The notes: generated from the sequence alone by a model not told the origin. A stretch of 64,000 bases of DNA from Pseudomonadota bacterium (GCA_029779845.1 JAKOZT010000129.1:1-64000); one strand, 5' to 3'; shown: positions 44,146-54,238, counted from the stretch's first letter. A program made the numbers and translations.

Positions 44146-46233
44146 TCAAGCCAGGCCGGCGGCCGCCAGCAGCAGGTCGATCGCCTTGATGCCGACGAAG
44201 GGCACGAGCACGCCGCCCAGCCCGTACACCGGCAGGTTGCGGCGCAGCAGCGCGGCCGCGCCGACGGCGCGGTAGCGCACGCCCTTGAGCGCCAGCGGGA
44301 TCAGCGCGACGATGATCAGCGCGTTGAAGATCACCGCCGACAGGATCGCCGAGGCCGGGCTGGCGAGCTGCATCACGTTCAACGCGCCGAGCTGCGGATA
44401 GGTGGCGACGAAGGCCGCCGGGATGATCGCGAAATACTTCGCCACGTCGTTGGCGATGCTGAAGGTGGTCAGCGCGCCGCGTGTCATCAGCATCTGCTTG
44501 CCGGTCTCGACGATCTCGATCAGCTTGGTCGGGTTGCTGTCGAGGTCGACCATGTTGCCGGCCTCCTTGGCGGCCTGCGTGCCGCTGTTCATCGCCACCG
44601 CCACGTCGGCCTGCGCCAGCGCCGGCGCGTCGTTGGTGCCGTCGCCCGTCATCGCCACCAGCCGGCCGGCGGCCTGGTGCTCGCGGATCAGCGCCAGCTT
44701 GGCCTCGGGCGTGGCCTCGGCGAGAAAGTCGTCGACGCCGGCCTCGGCGGCGATCGCCGCGGCGGTCAGGCGGTTGTCGCCGGTCACCATCACGGTCTGG
44801 ATGCCCATGCGGCGCAGCTGGGCGAAGCGCTCCTTGATGCCGCCCTTGACGATGTCCTTCAGCTCGACGAGGCCGAGCACGCGCGTGCCGTCGGCCACCA
44901 CCAGCGGCGTGCTGCCGCGCCGCGCGACTTCGTCCACGCTCGATTGCAGCGCGGCCGGCACGCTGCCGCCGAGCGCCTCGACGTGGCGGCGGATCGCATC
45001 GGCCGCGCCCTTGCGCAGCTGGCGGCCGCCGGCCAGGTCCACACCGCTCATGCGCGTCTGCGCGCTGAAGTGCACGAACTGCGCGCCGAGCGCCGCCACG
45101 TCGCGCTCGCGCAGCTTGAACTTCTGCTTGGCCAGCACGACGATGCTGCGGCCCTCGGGCGTCTCGTCGGCCAGCGAGGCGAGCTGCGCGGCGTCGGCCA
45201 GCTCGGCTTCGTTCACGCCGGGCGCGGGGATGAAGGCATGCGCCTGGCGGTTGCCGAGCGTGATGGTGCCGGTCTTGTCGAGCAGCAGCACGTCGACGTC
45301 GCCGGCCGCCTCCACCGCGCGGCCCGAGGTGGCGATCACGTTGGCCTGCATCATGCGGCTCATGCCGGCCACGCCGATCGCGCTGAGCAGCCCGGCGATC
45401 GTGGTCGGGATCAGGCACACCAGCAGCGCCACCAGCGTCGCCAGGCCCACCGGCGCGCCCGCGCCGCCGGCGCTGACGCCGAACACCGAGAACGGCAGCA
45501 GCGTGACCACGACGGCGAGGAAGACGATGGTCAGCGCCACCAGCAGGATGGTCAGCGCGATCTCGTTGGGCGTCTTGCGGCGCCTGGCGTTCTCGACCAT
45601 CGCGATCATGCGGTCGACGAAGGTCTCGCCGGGGTTCACCGTCACGCGCGCGACGAGCCAGTCCGACAGCACGCGCGTGCCGCCGGTGACGGCCGAGAAG
45701 TCGCCGCCCGATTCGCGGATCACCGGCGCGGATTCGCCGGTGATCGCGCTCTCGTCGACCGAGGCGACGCCGTCGATCACCTCGCCGTCGGCGGGCACCG
45801 TGTCGCCGCTTTCGACCAGCACCACGTCGCCGCGGCGCAGCGCGTCGGCCTCGATCGGGTGCCACTTCATCGCGCTGCGCTCCTCGCCGCGGCGATAGTC
45901 GGATTCGGCGCCTTCGAGCTTCTTGGCCCAGGTCTTCTTCTTCAGGCCGCGCAGCGAGGCGGCCTGCGCCTTGCTGCGCCCTTCGGCGAGCGCCTCGGCG
46001 ACGTTGGCGAACAGCACGGTGAACCACAGCCACAGCGTCACGCCGACGGTGAAGGCATCGGGCCGCGAGTCACCGCCAAAGAGCGCCAGCGCGGTGGTGA
46101 AGGCGCTGCCCACGTAGACGACGAACATCACCGGGTTGCGCCACTGCACGCGCGGGTCGAGTTTGCGCAGCGCGTCGAGCAGCGCGGGGCGCAGCAGCAC
46201 GGGGTCGAACAGGGCGAGGTTTTTTTTGCTCAT
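44146..46233 (-). CDS. kdpB: KdpB catalytic P-type ATPase subunit
   Basis: 695 residues. The phosphorylation site is DKTGT (Asp319), with the TGES dephosphorylation loop (SAITGES) and the hinge [14 protein letters not shown]. Membrane helices flank the core as in class IA P-type ATPases. It hydrolyses ATP to drive K+ import through KdpA. Codons 3-5 contain an eight-adenine run (46220-46227 on the complementary strand), notable in so GC-rich a gene. Confidence 0.96.
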   Translation of the reverse strand: MSKKNLALFDPVLLRPALLDALRKLDPRVQWRNPVMFVVYVGSAFTTALALFGGDSRPDAFTVGVTLWLWFTVLFANVAEALAEGRSKAQAASLRGLKKKTWAKKLEGAESDYRRGEERSAMKWHPIEADALRRGDVVLVESGDTVPADGEVIDGVASVDESAITGESAPVIRESGGDFSAVTGGTRVLSDWLVARVTVNPGETFVDRMIAMVENARRRKTPNEIALTILLVALTIVFLAVVVTLLPFSVFGVSAGGAGAPVGLATLVALLVCLIPTTIAGLLSAIGVAGMSRMMQANVIATSGRAVEAAGDVDVLLLDKTGTITLGNRQAHAFIPAPGVNEAELADAAQLASLADETPEGRSIVVLAKQKFKLRERDVAALGAQFVHFSAQTRMSGVDLAGGRQLRKGAADAIRRHVEALGGSVPAALQSSVDEVARRGSTPLVVADGTRVLGLVELKDIVKGGIKERFAQLRRMGIQTVMVTGDNRLTAAAIAAEAGVDDFLAEATPEAKLALIREHQAAGRLVAMTGDGTNDAPALAQADVAVAMNSGTQAAKEAGNMVDLDSNPTKLIEIVETGKQMLMTRGALTTFSIANDVAKYFAIIPAAFVATYPQLGALNVMQLASPASAILSAVIFNALIIVALIPLALKGVRYRAVGAAALLRRNLPVYGLGGVLVPFVGIKAIDLLLAAAGLA

Positions 46234-46243
46234 GCGTTGTTCC

Positions 46244-47932
46244 TCAGCGCAGCCACGGCGCCAGGTGCTCGGCCACCGGCCCGAGCGCCAGCGCGGGCAC
46301 GTAGTTCAGCAGGCCGACCAGCAGCACCGTGCCGACCAGCAGCACGACGAACAGCGCTCCGTGGGTGGGCAGTGTGCCGGCGGTGGCGGCCAGGCGTTTC
46401 TTGGCCGCCAGCGAACCGGCCAGCGCGAGCACCGGCACGATCACGCCGAAGCGGCCGAACGCCATCGCCGCGGCCAGCATCAGGTTGTAGAAAGGCGTGT
46501 TGGCCGACAGGCCGGCGAAGGCGCTGCCGTTGTTGTTGGCCGCCGAGCTGAAGGCGTACAGCACTTCGCTGAAGCCGTGCGGCCCAGGGTTGAGGATGCC
46601 GGCGCGGCCGTCCGCCGCGAGCACCGCCACCGCCGTGCCTGCCAGCACCAGCAGCGGCGTGACGAGGATGGCGATGGACACCATCTTCATCTCGTGCGCC
46701 TCGATCTTCTTGCCCAGGTACTCGGGCGTGCGCCCGATCATCAGCCCGGCGATGAACACCGCCGTGAGCGCGAACACCAGCATGCCGTACAGGCCCGAGC
46801 CGACACCGCCGAAGACGACCTCGCCGAGCTGCATCAGCACCAGCGGCACCGCGCCGCCCAGCGGCGTGAGGCTGTCGTGCATCGCGTTGACCGCGCCGCA
46901 GCTCGCCGCGGTGGTGACGGCGGCGAACAGCGCGGAGGCGTCGATGCCGAAGCGCACTTCCTTGCCTTCCATGTTGCCGCCGGCCGCATCGACGCCCAGC
47001 GCGGCCAGCGCCGGGTTGCCCTGCTGCTCGGCGACGTTGCCGGCGACGGAGAAGGCGACGAACAGCAGCGTCATCGCCGCCAGCACCGCCCAGCCCTGGC
47101 GCCGGTCGCCGACCATGCGGCCGAAGACGAAGCACAGCGCCGCCGGGATCGCGAAGATCGCCAGCATCTGCAGGAAGCTGGAGACGGCCGTCGGATTCTC
47201 GAACGGGTGCGCCGAGTTGGCGTTGAAGAAGCCGCCGCCGTTGGTGCCGAGCATCTTGATGGCCAGCTGCGAGGCCACCGGGCCTTGCGCGATCAATTGC
47301 TCGGCGCCTTCCAGCGTCTTCAGCGGCGTGTAGGCCGAGAGGTTCTGCACCACGCCCAGCCCGGCCATCGCAACGGCCAGCACGATGCTCAGCGGCAGCA
47401 GCACCCACAGCGTGGCACGCGCGAGATCGACCCAGACGTTCCCGATGGAGCCCGCCGAGTGGCGCGCGAAGCCGCGCGCCAGCGCGATCGCCACCGCGAT
47501 GCCGGTGGCGGCGGAGAGGAAGTTCTGCACCGCCAGGCCGAGCATCTGCGTGAGGTAGCTCATCGTCGCCTCGCCGCCGTAGCCCTGCCAGTCCGTGTTG
47601 GTGACGAAGCTGACGGCGGTGTTGAAGGCCGAGTCGTGCGACACCGCGCCGAAGGCCTGCGGATTGAGCGGCAGCGCGCCTTGCGCGAGCTGCAGCGCGT
47701 AGAGCGCCAGCACGCCCAGCCCGTTGAAGAGCAGCAGCCCGAGCGTGTAGGCGCGCCAGCCCTGCTCCGCGCCCGGCTGCACGCCGGCCAGGCGCCACAG
47801 CGGCGCTTCGAGGCGCTGCACGAAGGCGAGGCGGCCGTCCATCGCCGCGTCGATCCAGCGCGACAGCGGCCAGGCCACGGCCAGCAGCAGCGCCAGCAAG
47901 GCGGCGAGCTGCGCCCAGGCCGCCGCGCTCAC
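46244..47932 (-). CDS. kdpA: KdpA potassium-translocating subunit
   Basis: 562 residues from a GTG overlapping the kdpF stop (GTGA). It has ten or so membrane helices with the four selectivity-filter loops visible ([33 protein letters not shown] taken as two blocks, [21 protein letters not shown] in part, and [10 protein letters not shown]). It binds and conducts K+ in the KdpFABC complex. Confidence 0.95.
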   Translation of the reverse strand: MSAAAWAQLAALLALLLAVAWPLSRWIDAAMDGRLAFVQRLEAPLWRLAGVQPGAEQGWRAYTLGLLLFNGLGVLALYALQLAQGALPLNPQAFGAVSHDSAFNTAVSFVTNTDWQGYGGEATMSYLTQMLGLAVQNFLSAATGIAVAIALARGFARHSAGSIGNVWVDLARATLWVLLPLSIVLAVAMAGLGVVQNLSAYTPLKTLEGAEQLIAQGPVASQLAIKMLGTNGGGFFNANSAHPFENPTAVSSFLQMLAIFAIPAALCFVFGRMVGDRRQGWAVLAAMTLLFVAFSVAGNVAEQQGNPALAALGVDAAGGNMEGKEVRFGIDASALFAAVTTAASCGAVNAMHDSLTPLGGAVPLVLMQLGEVVFGGVGSGLYGMLVFALTAVFIAGLMIGRTPEYLGKKIEAHEMKMVSIAILVTPLLVLAGTAVAVLAADGRAGILNPGPHGFSEVLYAFSSAANNNGSAFAGLSANTPFYNLMLAAAMAFGRFGVIVPVLALAGSLAAKKRLAATAGTLPTHGALFVVLLVGTVLLVGLLNYVPALALGPVAEHLAPWLR

Positions 47933-48024
47933 GAGAAGTCCTCCGGGCGCAGCAGCGCGGCGACGAGGTAGACGAACAGCCCCGCGGCGAGCAGCCCCGC
48001 GACGGCGAGAAAGACGGCATCCAT
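47929..48024 (-). CDS. kdpF: KdpF small membrane subunit
   Basis: 31 residues ([12 protein letters not shown]..., ending LLRPEDFS), a single membrane helix with the typical RPE tail of KdpF. Its stop overlaps the kdpA GTG. GGAGG (48034-48030) lies 5 nt before the ATG and is the downstream arm of a perfect hairpin. KdpF stabilises the Kdp complex in the membrane. Confidence 0.93.
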   Translation of the reverse strand: MDAVFLAVAGLLAAGLFVYLVAALLRPEDFS

Positions 48025-48029
48025 CGCAT

Positions 48030-48046
48030 CCTCCATTCGATGGAGG
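48030..48046 (-). promoter_or_regulatory. hairpin covering the kdpF Shine-Dalgarno site
   Basis: In the kdp mRNA the sequence is CCTCCAT-CGA-ATGGAGG, a perfect 7-bp stem with a 3-nt loop. The second arm contains the GGAGG ribosome-binding site of kdpF. In the closed form, translation of the operon's first gene would be blocked. Confidence 0.6.
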
Positions 48047-48070
48047 CATGCTGGGACGGCGGGCATCAAC

Positions 48071-48091
48071 GCGGCGACAAGAGATCGCCGC
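48071..48091. promoter_or_regulatory. 7-bp inverted repeat in the kdp promoter region
   Basis: GCGGCGA-CAAGAGA-TCGCCGC is a perfect inverted repeat between the KdpE-like direct repeat and the ribosome-binding-site hairpin. No T-run follows on either strand, so it is more likely an operator or leader stem than a terminator. Confidence 0.4.
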
Positions 48092-48094
48092 CGC

Positions 48095-48112
48095 GCATCA
48101 AGAAGGCATCAA
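48095..48112 (-). promoter_or_regulatory. 7-4-7 direct repeat, candidate KdpE box
   Basis: On the minus strand it reads TTGATGC-CTTC-TTGATGC, two identical heptamers with an 11-bp period. A third TTGATGC lies at 48069-48063. E. coli KdpE binds a TTTATAC-TTTT-TTTACAC repeat with the same 7-4-7 geometry. It lies 71-88 bp before kdpF and overlaps the stop of the preceding gene. Confidence 0.55.
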
Positions 48113-48798
48113 GAACGCGGCTCGGCCGCCTTCGTTTCCTGCGCCACGTCGGCGTCGAAGCTCGCTTCGTGCATCGCCGCGTTCTCGCGCCGCCACATCG
48201 GGTAGGTGGCCTCGAAGGCTTCGACGATGCGGTCGAGCGGCATGTCGTCGAAGGCGCCGTGCTGGTTGACGTACTCCATGTGGCGCTGGCCGGTCTTGTC
48301 GAAGGGGTGGTAGATCGAATCGCTGCGCCCGTCGAAATCCAGCGGCAGCAGGCCGAAGCGCTCGCACAGCTCGATGTTGAAGGCGGGCGTGGCCTTCACC
48401 CAGCGGCCTTCGAGCCACAGGTCGGTGTAGCCGTGCCAGACGAACAGGTCGGTCTGCAGCGTGCGGCGCAGCCGCTCGGTGCTGAGGTGGTTGCGCACGT
48501 CGGCATAGCCCACGCGCGCCGGGATGCCGGCTGCGCGCGCGGCGGCCGCCAGCAGCGCGGCCTTGGGCACGCACCAGCCGTAGCCCTGCGCGATGACGCT
48601 GCTGGCGCGCATGCCTTCGACGCTCAAGTCGATGCGGTAGGGGTCGTAGCGGAAGCCGTCGCGCACCGCGTAGGTGAGCGCGACGGCGCGCTCGCGATCG
48701 TCGGCGCCGACGGCGTGGGCGCGCGCGAAGGCGATCACGGCGGGATGGTCGCTGTCGATCAGCGCGGTGGGGGCGAGGCAGGCGGGGGTCGGTTCCAT
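48109..48798 (-). CDS. transglutaminase-like cysteine protein
   Basis: 229 residues with a transglutaminase-like core domain: Cys in GYGWCVPKAALLAAAARAAGIP, His in FVWHGYTDLW, and Asp in the following strand region. The family includes peptidases and amidases, and the substrate is unknown. It lies 2 bp downstream of the acyl-CoA synthetase gene in the same orientation, suggesting one transcript. Confidence 0.9.
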   Translation of the reverse strand: MEPTPACLAPTALIDSDHPAVIAFARAHAVGADDRERAVALTYAVRDGFRYDPYRIDLSVEGMRASSVIAQGYGWCVPKAALLAAAARAAGIPARVGYADVRNHLSTERLRRTLQTDLFVWHGYTDLWLEGRWVKATPAFNIELCERFGLLPLDFDGRSDSIYHPFDKTGQRHMEYVNQHGAFDDMPLDRIVEAFEATYPMWRRENAAMHEASFDADVAQETKAAEPRS

Positions 48799-48800
48799 CC

Positions 48801-50477
48801 CTACAGTGTGCCGCGACTGCGGGCGCGCTCCTCTTCCTGCAGGCGCAAGACCTTGCGCTGCACCTTGCCGGTGGTGGTCATCGGCAGCGCGGCGATGAAC
48901 TCGATCTCCTTCGGGTACTCGTAGGGCGCGAGCTGGCCGCGCACGTGGCGCTGCAGTTCCTCGGCCAGCGCATCGCCGGGCTCGAAGCCGGGGGCGAGCA
49001 CCACGTAGGCCTTCACCACGGCGCCGCGTTCGCGGTCGGGCTTGGGCACCACCGCGGCGTTCGCCACCGCCGGGTGCTTGACGAGGCAGTTCTCCACCTC
49101 GCTCGGCCCGATGCGGTAGCCCGCCGCCTTGAAGACGTCGTCGCTGCGCCCCTGGTACCAGAGATAGCCGTCGGCATCCATCACCGCGGTATCGCCGGTG
49201 CGGCACCACGAGTCGGCCGGGTCGCCGGTGTACTTGGCGCGCGTGGCCGCATCGTTCTTCCAGTAGCCGAGGAAGAACACCGGGTCGGGGTGGCCGTGCG
49301 CGTCGCGCCGGTGCAGCGCCACGTCGCCGGGCGTGCCGCGCGGGCATTCGTTGCCGGCGTCGTCGATCACCGCGACGCGGTGGCCCGGGTAGGCGCGGCC
49401 CATGCTGCCCGGCCGCGCCGGCCAGTGCAGCGCGCAGTTGCCGACGATGTAGTTGATCTCGGTCTGGCCGAACATCTCGTTGACCGTGATGCCCAGCGCA
49501 TCGCGGCACCACGCGAACACCGCGTCGCCGACCGCCTCGCCGGCGCTCATGATGGCGCGCAGCCGGAGCGCATGACGCTCGCGCGGCGCGGGCACCGCCT
49601 TCATCATCGCCTTCAGCGCGGTGGGGAAGAGGAAGGTGTGCGTGACGCCGTGGCGCGCCATCAGCTCGAGGGCGCGCTCAGGCCCGAAGCGGCCCTGGTA
49701 GGCGACGATCTCGCGGCCGAAATAGAGCGTGGGCAGGAGCGCGTCCATCAGCCCGCCGGTCCAGGCCCAGTCGGCCGGCGACCAGAACACCGCATCGTCC
49801 TGCGGAAACCAGTTCTGGCTGCACACGAAGCCGCTGAGGTTGCCGATCAGCGCACGCTGCGGAATCAGCGCGCCTTTCGGCGGGCCGGTGGTGCCGCTGG
49901 TGTAGATCAGCACCGCGGCATCGTCGGCCTTGGTCTGCACCGCCGTGAATTCGGCGTGTTCGGCCCCGAGCGCGGCCTCCCAGTCGATGTCGCCCTGCCC
50001 CGCCGCCTCGCCCGCCGCGATCACGTGGCGCAGCGCGGGGCAGTGCGGCCGCGCGGCGCGCAGGTTGGCGATGGCGCTCTCGTCGGCGATCGCCGCCACC
50101 GCCTCGCTGTGCTGCAGGCGGTATTCGAGCGCATCGGGGCCGAACAGCATCGACAGCGGCATCGCCACCGCGCCGAGCTGCTGCACCGCCATGTTCGCCA
50201 CCGCCGTCTCGAAGCGCTGCGGCATCACGATCGCGACGCGCTCGCCGCGCCGCACGCCGAGCCGAGCGAGCGCGTTGGCGAGGCGGTTCGCATTGGCCTG
50301 CAGGTCGGCGTAGGTGAAGGCTGCGCGCCGGCCGTCTTCGTGCTCCCAGCGGATCGCGATGCGGTCCGGCGCCTCGCGCGCCCAGCGGCCGCAGCAGGCC
50401 TCGGCGATGTTGAAGTGCTCGGGAACGTGCCAGCGGAAGCCGGCGTACAGCGCCGCGTAGTGATCGGAGGATTCCAT
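48801..50477 (-). CDS. AMP-binding acyl-CoA synthetase
   Basis: 558 residues. The adenylate-forming enzyme has the P-loop-like motif YTSGTTGPPKG, the A5 region EMFGQTE, the A7/A8 motifs DSWCRTGD and KAAGYRIGPSEVE, and the catalytic Lys in TTTGKVQRKVL. It resembles acetyl-/medium-chain acyl-CoA synthetases of the ACS/AcsA-related group. The exact acid is unknown. It diverges from the alpha/beta hydrolase across 79 bp. Confidence 0.93.
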   Translation of the reverse strand: MESSDHYAALYAGFRWHVPEHFNIAEACCGRWAREAPDRIAIRWEHEDGRRAAFTYADLQANANRLANALARLGVRRGERVAIVMPQRFETAVANMAVQQLGAVAMPLSMLFGPDALEYRLQHSEAVAAIADESAIANLRAARPHCPALRHVIAAGEAAGQGDIDWEAALGAEHAEFTAVQTKADDAAVLIYTSGTTGPPKGALIPQRALIGNLSGFVCSQNWFPQDDAVFWSPADWAWTGGLMDALLPTLYFGREIVAYQGRFGPERALELMARHGVTHTFLFPTALKAMMKAVPAPRERHALRLRAIMSAGEAVGDAVFAWCRDALGITVNEMFGQTEINYIVGNCALHWPARPGSMGRAYPGHRVAVIDDAGNECPRGTPGDVALHRRDAHGHPDPVFFLGYWKNDAATRAKYTGDPADSWCRTGDTAVMDADGYLWYQGRSDDVFKAAGYRIGPSEVENCLVKHPAVANAAVVPKPDRERGAVVKAYVVLAPGFEPGDALAEELQRHVRGQLAPYEYPKEIEFIAALPMTTTGKVQRKVLRLQEEERARSRGTL

Positions 50478-50556
50478 CCGCGCGAGCCTAAGGCGCCGGG
50501 CGCGCGCGCCACATCGGGTCAAGCCCCGAAGCGGGCTGGGCGGTAGAGTGCGGCGC

Positions 50557-51480
50557 ATGCACACATCTGCCGTCTACCTTCCGCGCCGCGCCGCGCGCAG
50601 CCTGTTCGTCACCGTGCGCGGCCTGCGCTACCACCTGCTCGCCTGGGGCGATGCCTCGCTCGCCACGCCCGAGCGCCCGCCGCTGGTGCTGCTGCACGGC
50701 TGGATGGACGTGGCCGCTTCGTTCCAGTTCATGGTCGATGCCCTGGAGGCCGACCGCTACATCGTCGCGGCCGACTGGCGCGGCTTCGGCCTGACCGATG
50801 CCGGCGGCGGCGATGCCTACTGGTTCTCCGACTACCTCGGCGACCTCGACGCGCTGCTCGACCACCCCGAGCTCGGCCTCGCCGGCCAGCCCATCGACCT
50901 GCTCGGCCACAGCATGGGCGGCAACGTCGTGATGCTGTACGCCGGTGTGCGGCCCGAGCGCATCCGCCGGCTGACCAACCTCGAAGGCTTCGGCATGCCG
51001 GCCACCGCGCCCGAGCAGGCGCCCAAGCGCTACCGCCAGTGGCTGGACGAACTGAAGGAGCCGATGCAGCTGCGCCCCTACGACACGCTCGCCGACGTGG
51101 CCGCGCGGCTGCGCAAGACCAACCCGCTGCTCAGCGAAGACAAGGCCGTCTGGCTGGCGCCGCACTGGGCGCGGCAGGATGGCGACGGGCGCTGGCAGAT
51201 CCTCGGCGATCCCGCGCACAAGCGCGTCAACCCGCAGCTCTACCGCGTCGACGAGGTGCTGGCGTGCTGGAAGCAGATCGAAGCGCCGCTGCTGTGGGTG
51301 GAAGGCGACCGCACCGACGTCGAGAAATGGTGGGGACACCGCTACCCGCGCAGCGAGTTCGAGCAGCGCCTGGCGGTGGTAGCGAAGGTCGAGCGCCACC
51401 TGCTCGCGCCGGCCGGGCACATGCTGCACCACGACCAGCCCGAGGCGCTGGCGAGGCGGCTGGAGCGGTTCCTGGGCTGA
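50557..51480 (+). CDS. alpha/beta-fold hydrolase
   Basis: 307 residues. The oxyanion region is LLHGWMD, the nucleophile elbow GHSMGGN, and the catalytic His is near the C-terminus (AGHMLHHDQPE). The family includes esterases and epoxide or haloalkane hydrolases, and the substrate cannot be told. The ATG at 50557 is used; a GTG three codons upstream is possible. It converges on the next gene. Confidence 0.93.
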   Translation: MHTSAVYLPRRAARSLFVTVRGLRYHLLAWGDASLATPERPPLVLLHGWMDVAASFQFMVDALEADRYIVAADWRGFGLTDAGGGDAYWFSDYLGDLDALLDHPELGLAGQPIDLLGHSMGGNVVMLYAGVRPERIRRLTNLEGFGMPATAPEQAPKRYRQWLDELKEPMQLRPYDTLADVAARLRKTNPLLSEDKAVWLAPHWARQDGDGRWQILGDPAHKRVNPQLYRVDEVLACWKQIEAPLLWVEGDRTDVEKWWGHRYPRSEFEQRLAVVAKVERHLLAPAGHMLHHDQPEALARRLERFLG

Positions 51481-51487
51481 GCGCCGC

Positions 51488-51991
51488 TCAGCGCTTCAAC
51501 CCCAGCGCGCGCCGCACCATCTGCGCCGCCGACTCGCCCTTCGCGCGCTCGACTTCCTCGACGAGGTGCTGCGCCACCTGGCGCAGTTCCTCGATGCCGC
51601 TGGCCTTCTCGATCTCGAGCGCGAAGCGATAGCCCTTGAACAGGCCGAGCTGCTCCTTGGCCAGCGCGTTCAGGCTGTCGTACAGCTCGCGGTAGCTGAG
51701 CCCTTCGCCCGAGCCTGCCGAAGCAGCAGCCGGCGCCGCGGCAGCCTCGGCCGCCGGCGGCGCGGCCGGAGCGGCCGGGGCGCGCGAACGGCTCGTCTCC
51801 GCCACCAGCCCGGCATCGACCAGCAGCGCCAGGTCGGCGGGAGAGGAGCCCTGCACCATCGAGAGCAGCTGGTCGGCGCTGCGCGTCCCGTCGACGAGCA
51901 CGAGCAGCGTGCGCGCGTGGCGCGGCAGCGCATGCGACCGGGCGCGGATCTCTGCCACGCCGGCTTCGGTCTTCGCGAGAGCACTCGGCAC
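51488..51991 (-). CDS. conserved-looking hypothetical protein
   Basis: 167 residues. An N-terminal segment (about 10-65; HARTLLVLVDGTRSADQLLSM, then LALLVDAGLVAE) resembles a small winged-helix fold. An alanine/proline linker leads to a helical C-terminal domain (LSYRELYDSLNALAKEQLGLFKGYRFALEIEKASGIEEL). I do not recognise a family. It is cytoplasmic by composition and possibly regulatory. Confidence 0.72.
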   Translation of the reverse strand: MPSALAKTEAGVAEIRARSHALPRHARTLLVLVDGTRSADQLLSMVQGSSPADLALLVDAGLVAETSRSRAPAAPAAPPAAEAAAAPAAASAGSGEGLSYRELYDSLNALAKEQLGLFKGYRFALEIEKASGIEELRQVAQHLVEEVERAKGESAAQMVRRALGLKR

Positions 51992-52129
51992 CTTGACTCC
52001 TCGGGACTGACAAGAACAGCCGCGCCGATCCGGCGCGAGATTGACGCTGGCGCGACTATGGTCGAGAAATGCGCGTCATTGGGTGACGCCGGTCACACTT
52101 TGGGCCCCCACGTGCGCACAAGTACCGGC

Positions 52130-54238
52130 TCATGCCGGCTCGTCCGGCCGCCGGATCGCATCCACCAAGGCCGCCGAGGCCACCGGCGCGCGCGTCGCCA
52201 GGCTCACGGCGATCGCCACCGCGAAGGCCACCGGCACGCCGAACACGCCCGCGCCGTTGGCCTGGATGCCCCACCACAGCGGCTGCGCCGGGCCGTCGCC
52301 GAACCAGTTGCCCAGCACCGGGTGGCGCGTGGCCAGGTAGTACAGCGTCACGGCGAGGCCGGCGAGCATGCCGGCGCAGGCGCCCCAGCGGTTGGCGCGC
52401 TTCCAGAACACGCCCAGCAGCAGCGCCGGAAACAGCGTGGCCGCGGCGATCGAGAACACCGGCGTCACCAGGTGCAGGATGGTCGCCGCCTTGCGCGTGG
52501 CGGTGTAGGCCGCCAGCAGCGCCACCACCATCAGCACCACCTTGGAGATGGCCACGCGCCGCGTCGGCGAGGCCTCGGGGTCGGCCATGCGGAAGTACAG
52601 GTCGTGCGTCAGCGCGTTGGCGGTGGTCAGCAGCAGGCCGTCGGCGGTGGACAGCGCCGCGGCCAGCGCGCCGGCCGCCACCAGGCAGCTCACCACGAAG
52701 GGCATGCCGCCGATGTCGGGCGCGGCCAGCACGAGGATGTCGCCGTTGATGCGCAGCTCGCCGAGCTGCAGGATGCCGTCGTGGTTGATGTCGACGGCCG
52801 ACAGCAGCGTCGGGTCGACCCTCGACCATTCGACGATCCAGGCCGGCAGCCGGTCGAAGCGCAGCCCGACCACGCCGCTGAACACCTCCGCCTTGAGCAG
52901 CAGCGCCAGCACCGGCGCGCTGAGGTAGATCAGCGCGATGAACAGCAGCGCCCAGCTCACCGAGCGGCGCGCCGCGCGCACGCTCGGCGTGGTGTAGAAG
53001 CGCGCCAGGATGTGCGGCATGCCGGCCGTGCCGGCCATCAGGCAGAACACCAGCGCGATGAAGTTGGCGCGCGAATCCTCGAAGAGCTTGCGCTGCGCCG
53101 GCGTGCCGTCGGGCTCGCCCTCGAAGGGCTGCACGTGCACCGGCATGCCGCCGAGCTGGGTGGCGCGCTGCAGCGCCTGCTGGCGCGCTCGCTCCCAGGT
53201 GTCGCGCGCGGCCGCGGCGTCCTGCGGCATCGCGTGCAGCGCGCGTTCGAGCGCGTGGATCTCGCGCACCGGCGCGCGCGCGGTGATGGCTTCCGAAATC
53301 CGCCGCTGCAGCGAGGCGCGCTCCTGCGCCAGCGAGCCCTCCACGTCGCGCAGCAGCTGCTCGTAGCGCTCGGCCTCGGCGCGGTGCAGCGCCATCACCT
53401 GCTGCTCGGCCGGGTCGTCGCGCAGCTCGCGCTCGCGCTCGGCGAGCTTGGGCAGCTGCACGCCCGCGGCGATCTGCGGCAGCGGAATGCCGGTCTGCTT
53501 GGCCGACAGCCACACCACCGGCAGCATGAAGGCGATCAGCATCACGCCGTACTGCGCCACCTGCGTCCAGGTGACGGCGCGCATGCCGCCGAGGAAGGAG
53601 CACACCAGGATGCCGCCCAGCCCGACCAGCACGCCCAGCTCGAAGGCGAAGCCGGTCAGCCGCGAGGTGATCAGCCCCACGCCGTAGATCTGCGCCACCA
53701 CGTAGATGAAGCAGATCAGCGCGCACACCACCAGCCCGACCACGCGCGCGAACCAGCCGCCGTAGCGCTCGCCGAGGAAGTCGGGAATCGTGTACTGGCC
53801 GAACTTGCGCAGGTAGGGGGCCAGGCCGAAGGCGATCAGGCAGAAGCCGCCCGTCCAGCCGAGCACGTAGGCCAGCCCGCCGAAGCCGTTGATGTAGAGG
53901 ATGCCGGTCAGGCTCATGAACGAGGCGACGCTCATCCAATCGGCGCCGATCGCCATGCCGTTGTAGACCGCCGGCACGCGCCGCCCGGCGACGAAGTACT
54001 CGGCCGGCTGCATGGTGCGCGCCGCCAGCCCGATGCCGGCGTAGACGACCACCGGCCCGAGCAGGAACACCGCCGCGATCCAGCGCCGCGACAGGCCGGC
54101 CTGCTCGAGCGCGAACATCGCGCCGAGGAAGACGAGGAAGGCCGCCGCGGCGGCGATGTAGCGCCGGTCGACGCGGCGGCGGCGCTCCAGCGAGGCGGCG
54201 GCGGCCGCGTCCGGCGTGCCCGAACCGGCGCCGGTCAT
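52130..54238 (-). CDS. sodium:solute symporter, VC_2705-type, with EF-hand-like loop
   Basis: 702 residues in the solute:sodium symporter fold. Landmarks are FVAGRRVPAVYNGMAIGADWMS and ALAAALSTADGLLLTTANAL. It carries a cytoplasmic insert of about 110 residues (roughly 265-375) with coiled-coil character. Residues 483-494 (52757-52792) read as a canonical EF-hand Ca2+ loop, D.N.DG.L...E. The small DUF4212 subunit is encoded just upstream with a 4-bp overlap (ATGA), the usual pairing for acetate/lactate-type symporters of this group. Confidence 0.93.
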   Translation of the reverse strand: MTGAGSGTPDAAAAASLERRRRVDRRYIAAAAAFLVFLGAMFALEQAGLSRRWIAAVFLLGPVVVYAGIGLAARTMQPAEYFVAGRRVPAVYNGMAIGADWMSVASFMSLTGILYINGFGGLAYVLGWTGGFCLIAFGLAPYLRKFGQYTIPDFLGERYGGWFARVVGLVVCALICFIYVVAQIYGVGLITSRLTGFAFELGVLVGLGGILVCSFLGGMRAVTWTQVAQYGVMLIAFMLPVVWLSAKQTGIPLPQIAAGVQLPKLAERERELRDDPAEQQVMALHRAEAERYEQLLRDVEGSLAQERASLQRRISEAITARAPVREIHALERALHAMPQDAAAARDTWERARQQALQRATQLGGMPVHVQPFEGEPDGTPAQRKLFEDSRANFIALVFCLMAGTAGMPHILARFYTTPSVRAARRSVSWALLFIALIYLSAPVLALLLKAEVFSGVVGLRFDRLPAWIVEWSRVDPTLLSAVDINHDGILQLGELRINGDILVLAAPDIGGMPFVVSCLVAAGALAAALSTADGLLLTTANALTHDLYFRMADPEASPTRRVAISKVVLMVVALLAAYTATRKAATILHLVTPVFSIAAATLFPALLLGVFWKRANRWGACAGMLAGLAVTLYYLATRHPVLGNWFGDGPAQPLWWGIQANGAGVFGVPVAFAVAIAVSLATRAPVASAALVDAIRRPDEPA

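Noticed and set aside
48071..48091. rho-independent terminator between the transglutaminase gene and kdpF
   Set aside because: The stem is perfect but no run of T follows on either strand, so termination is not supported.
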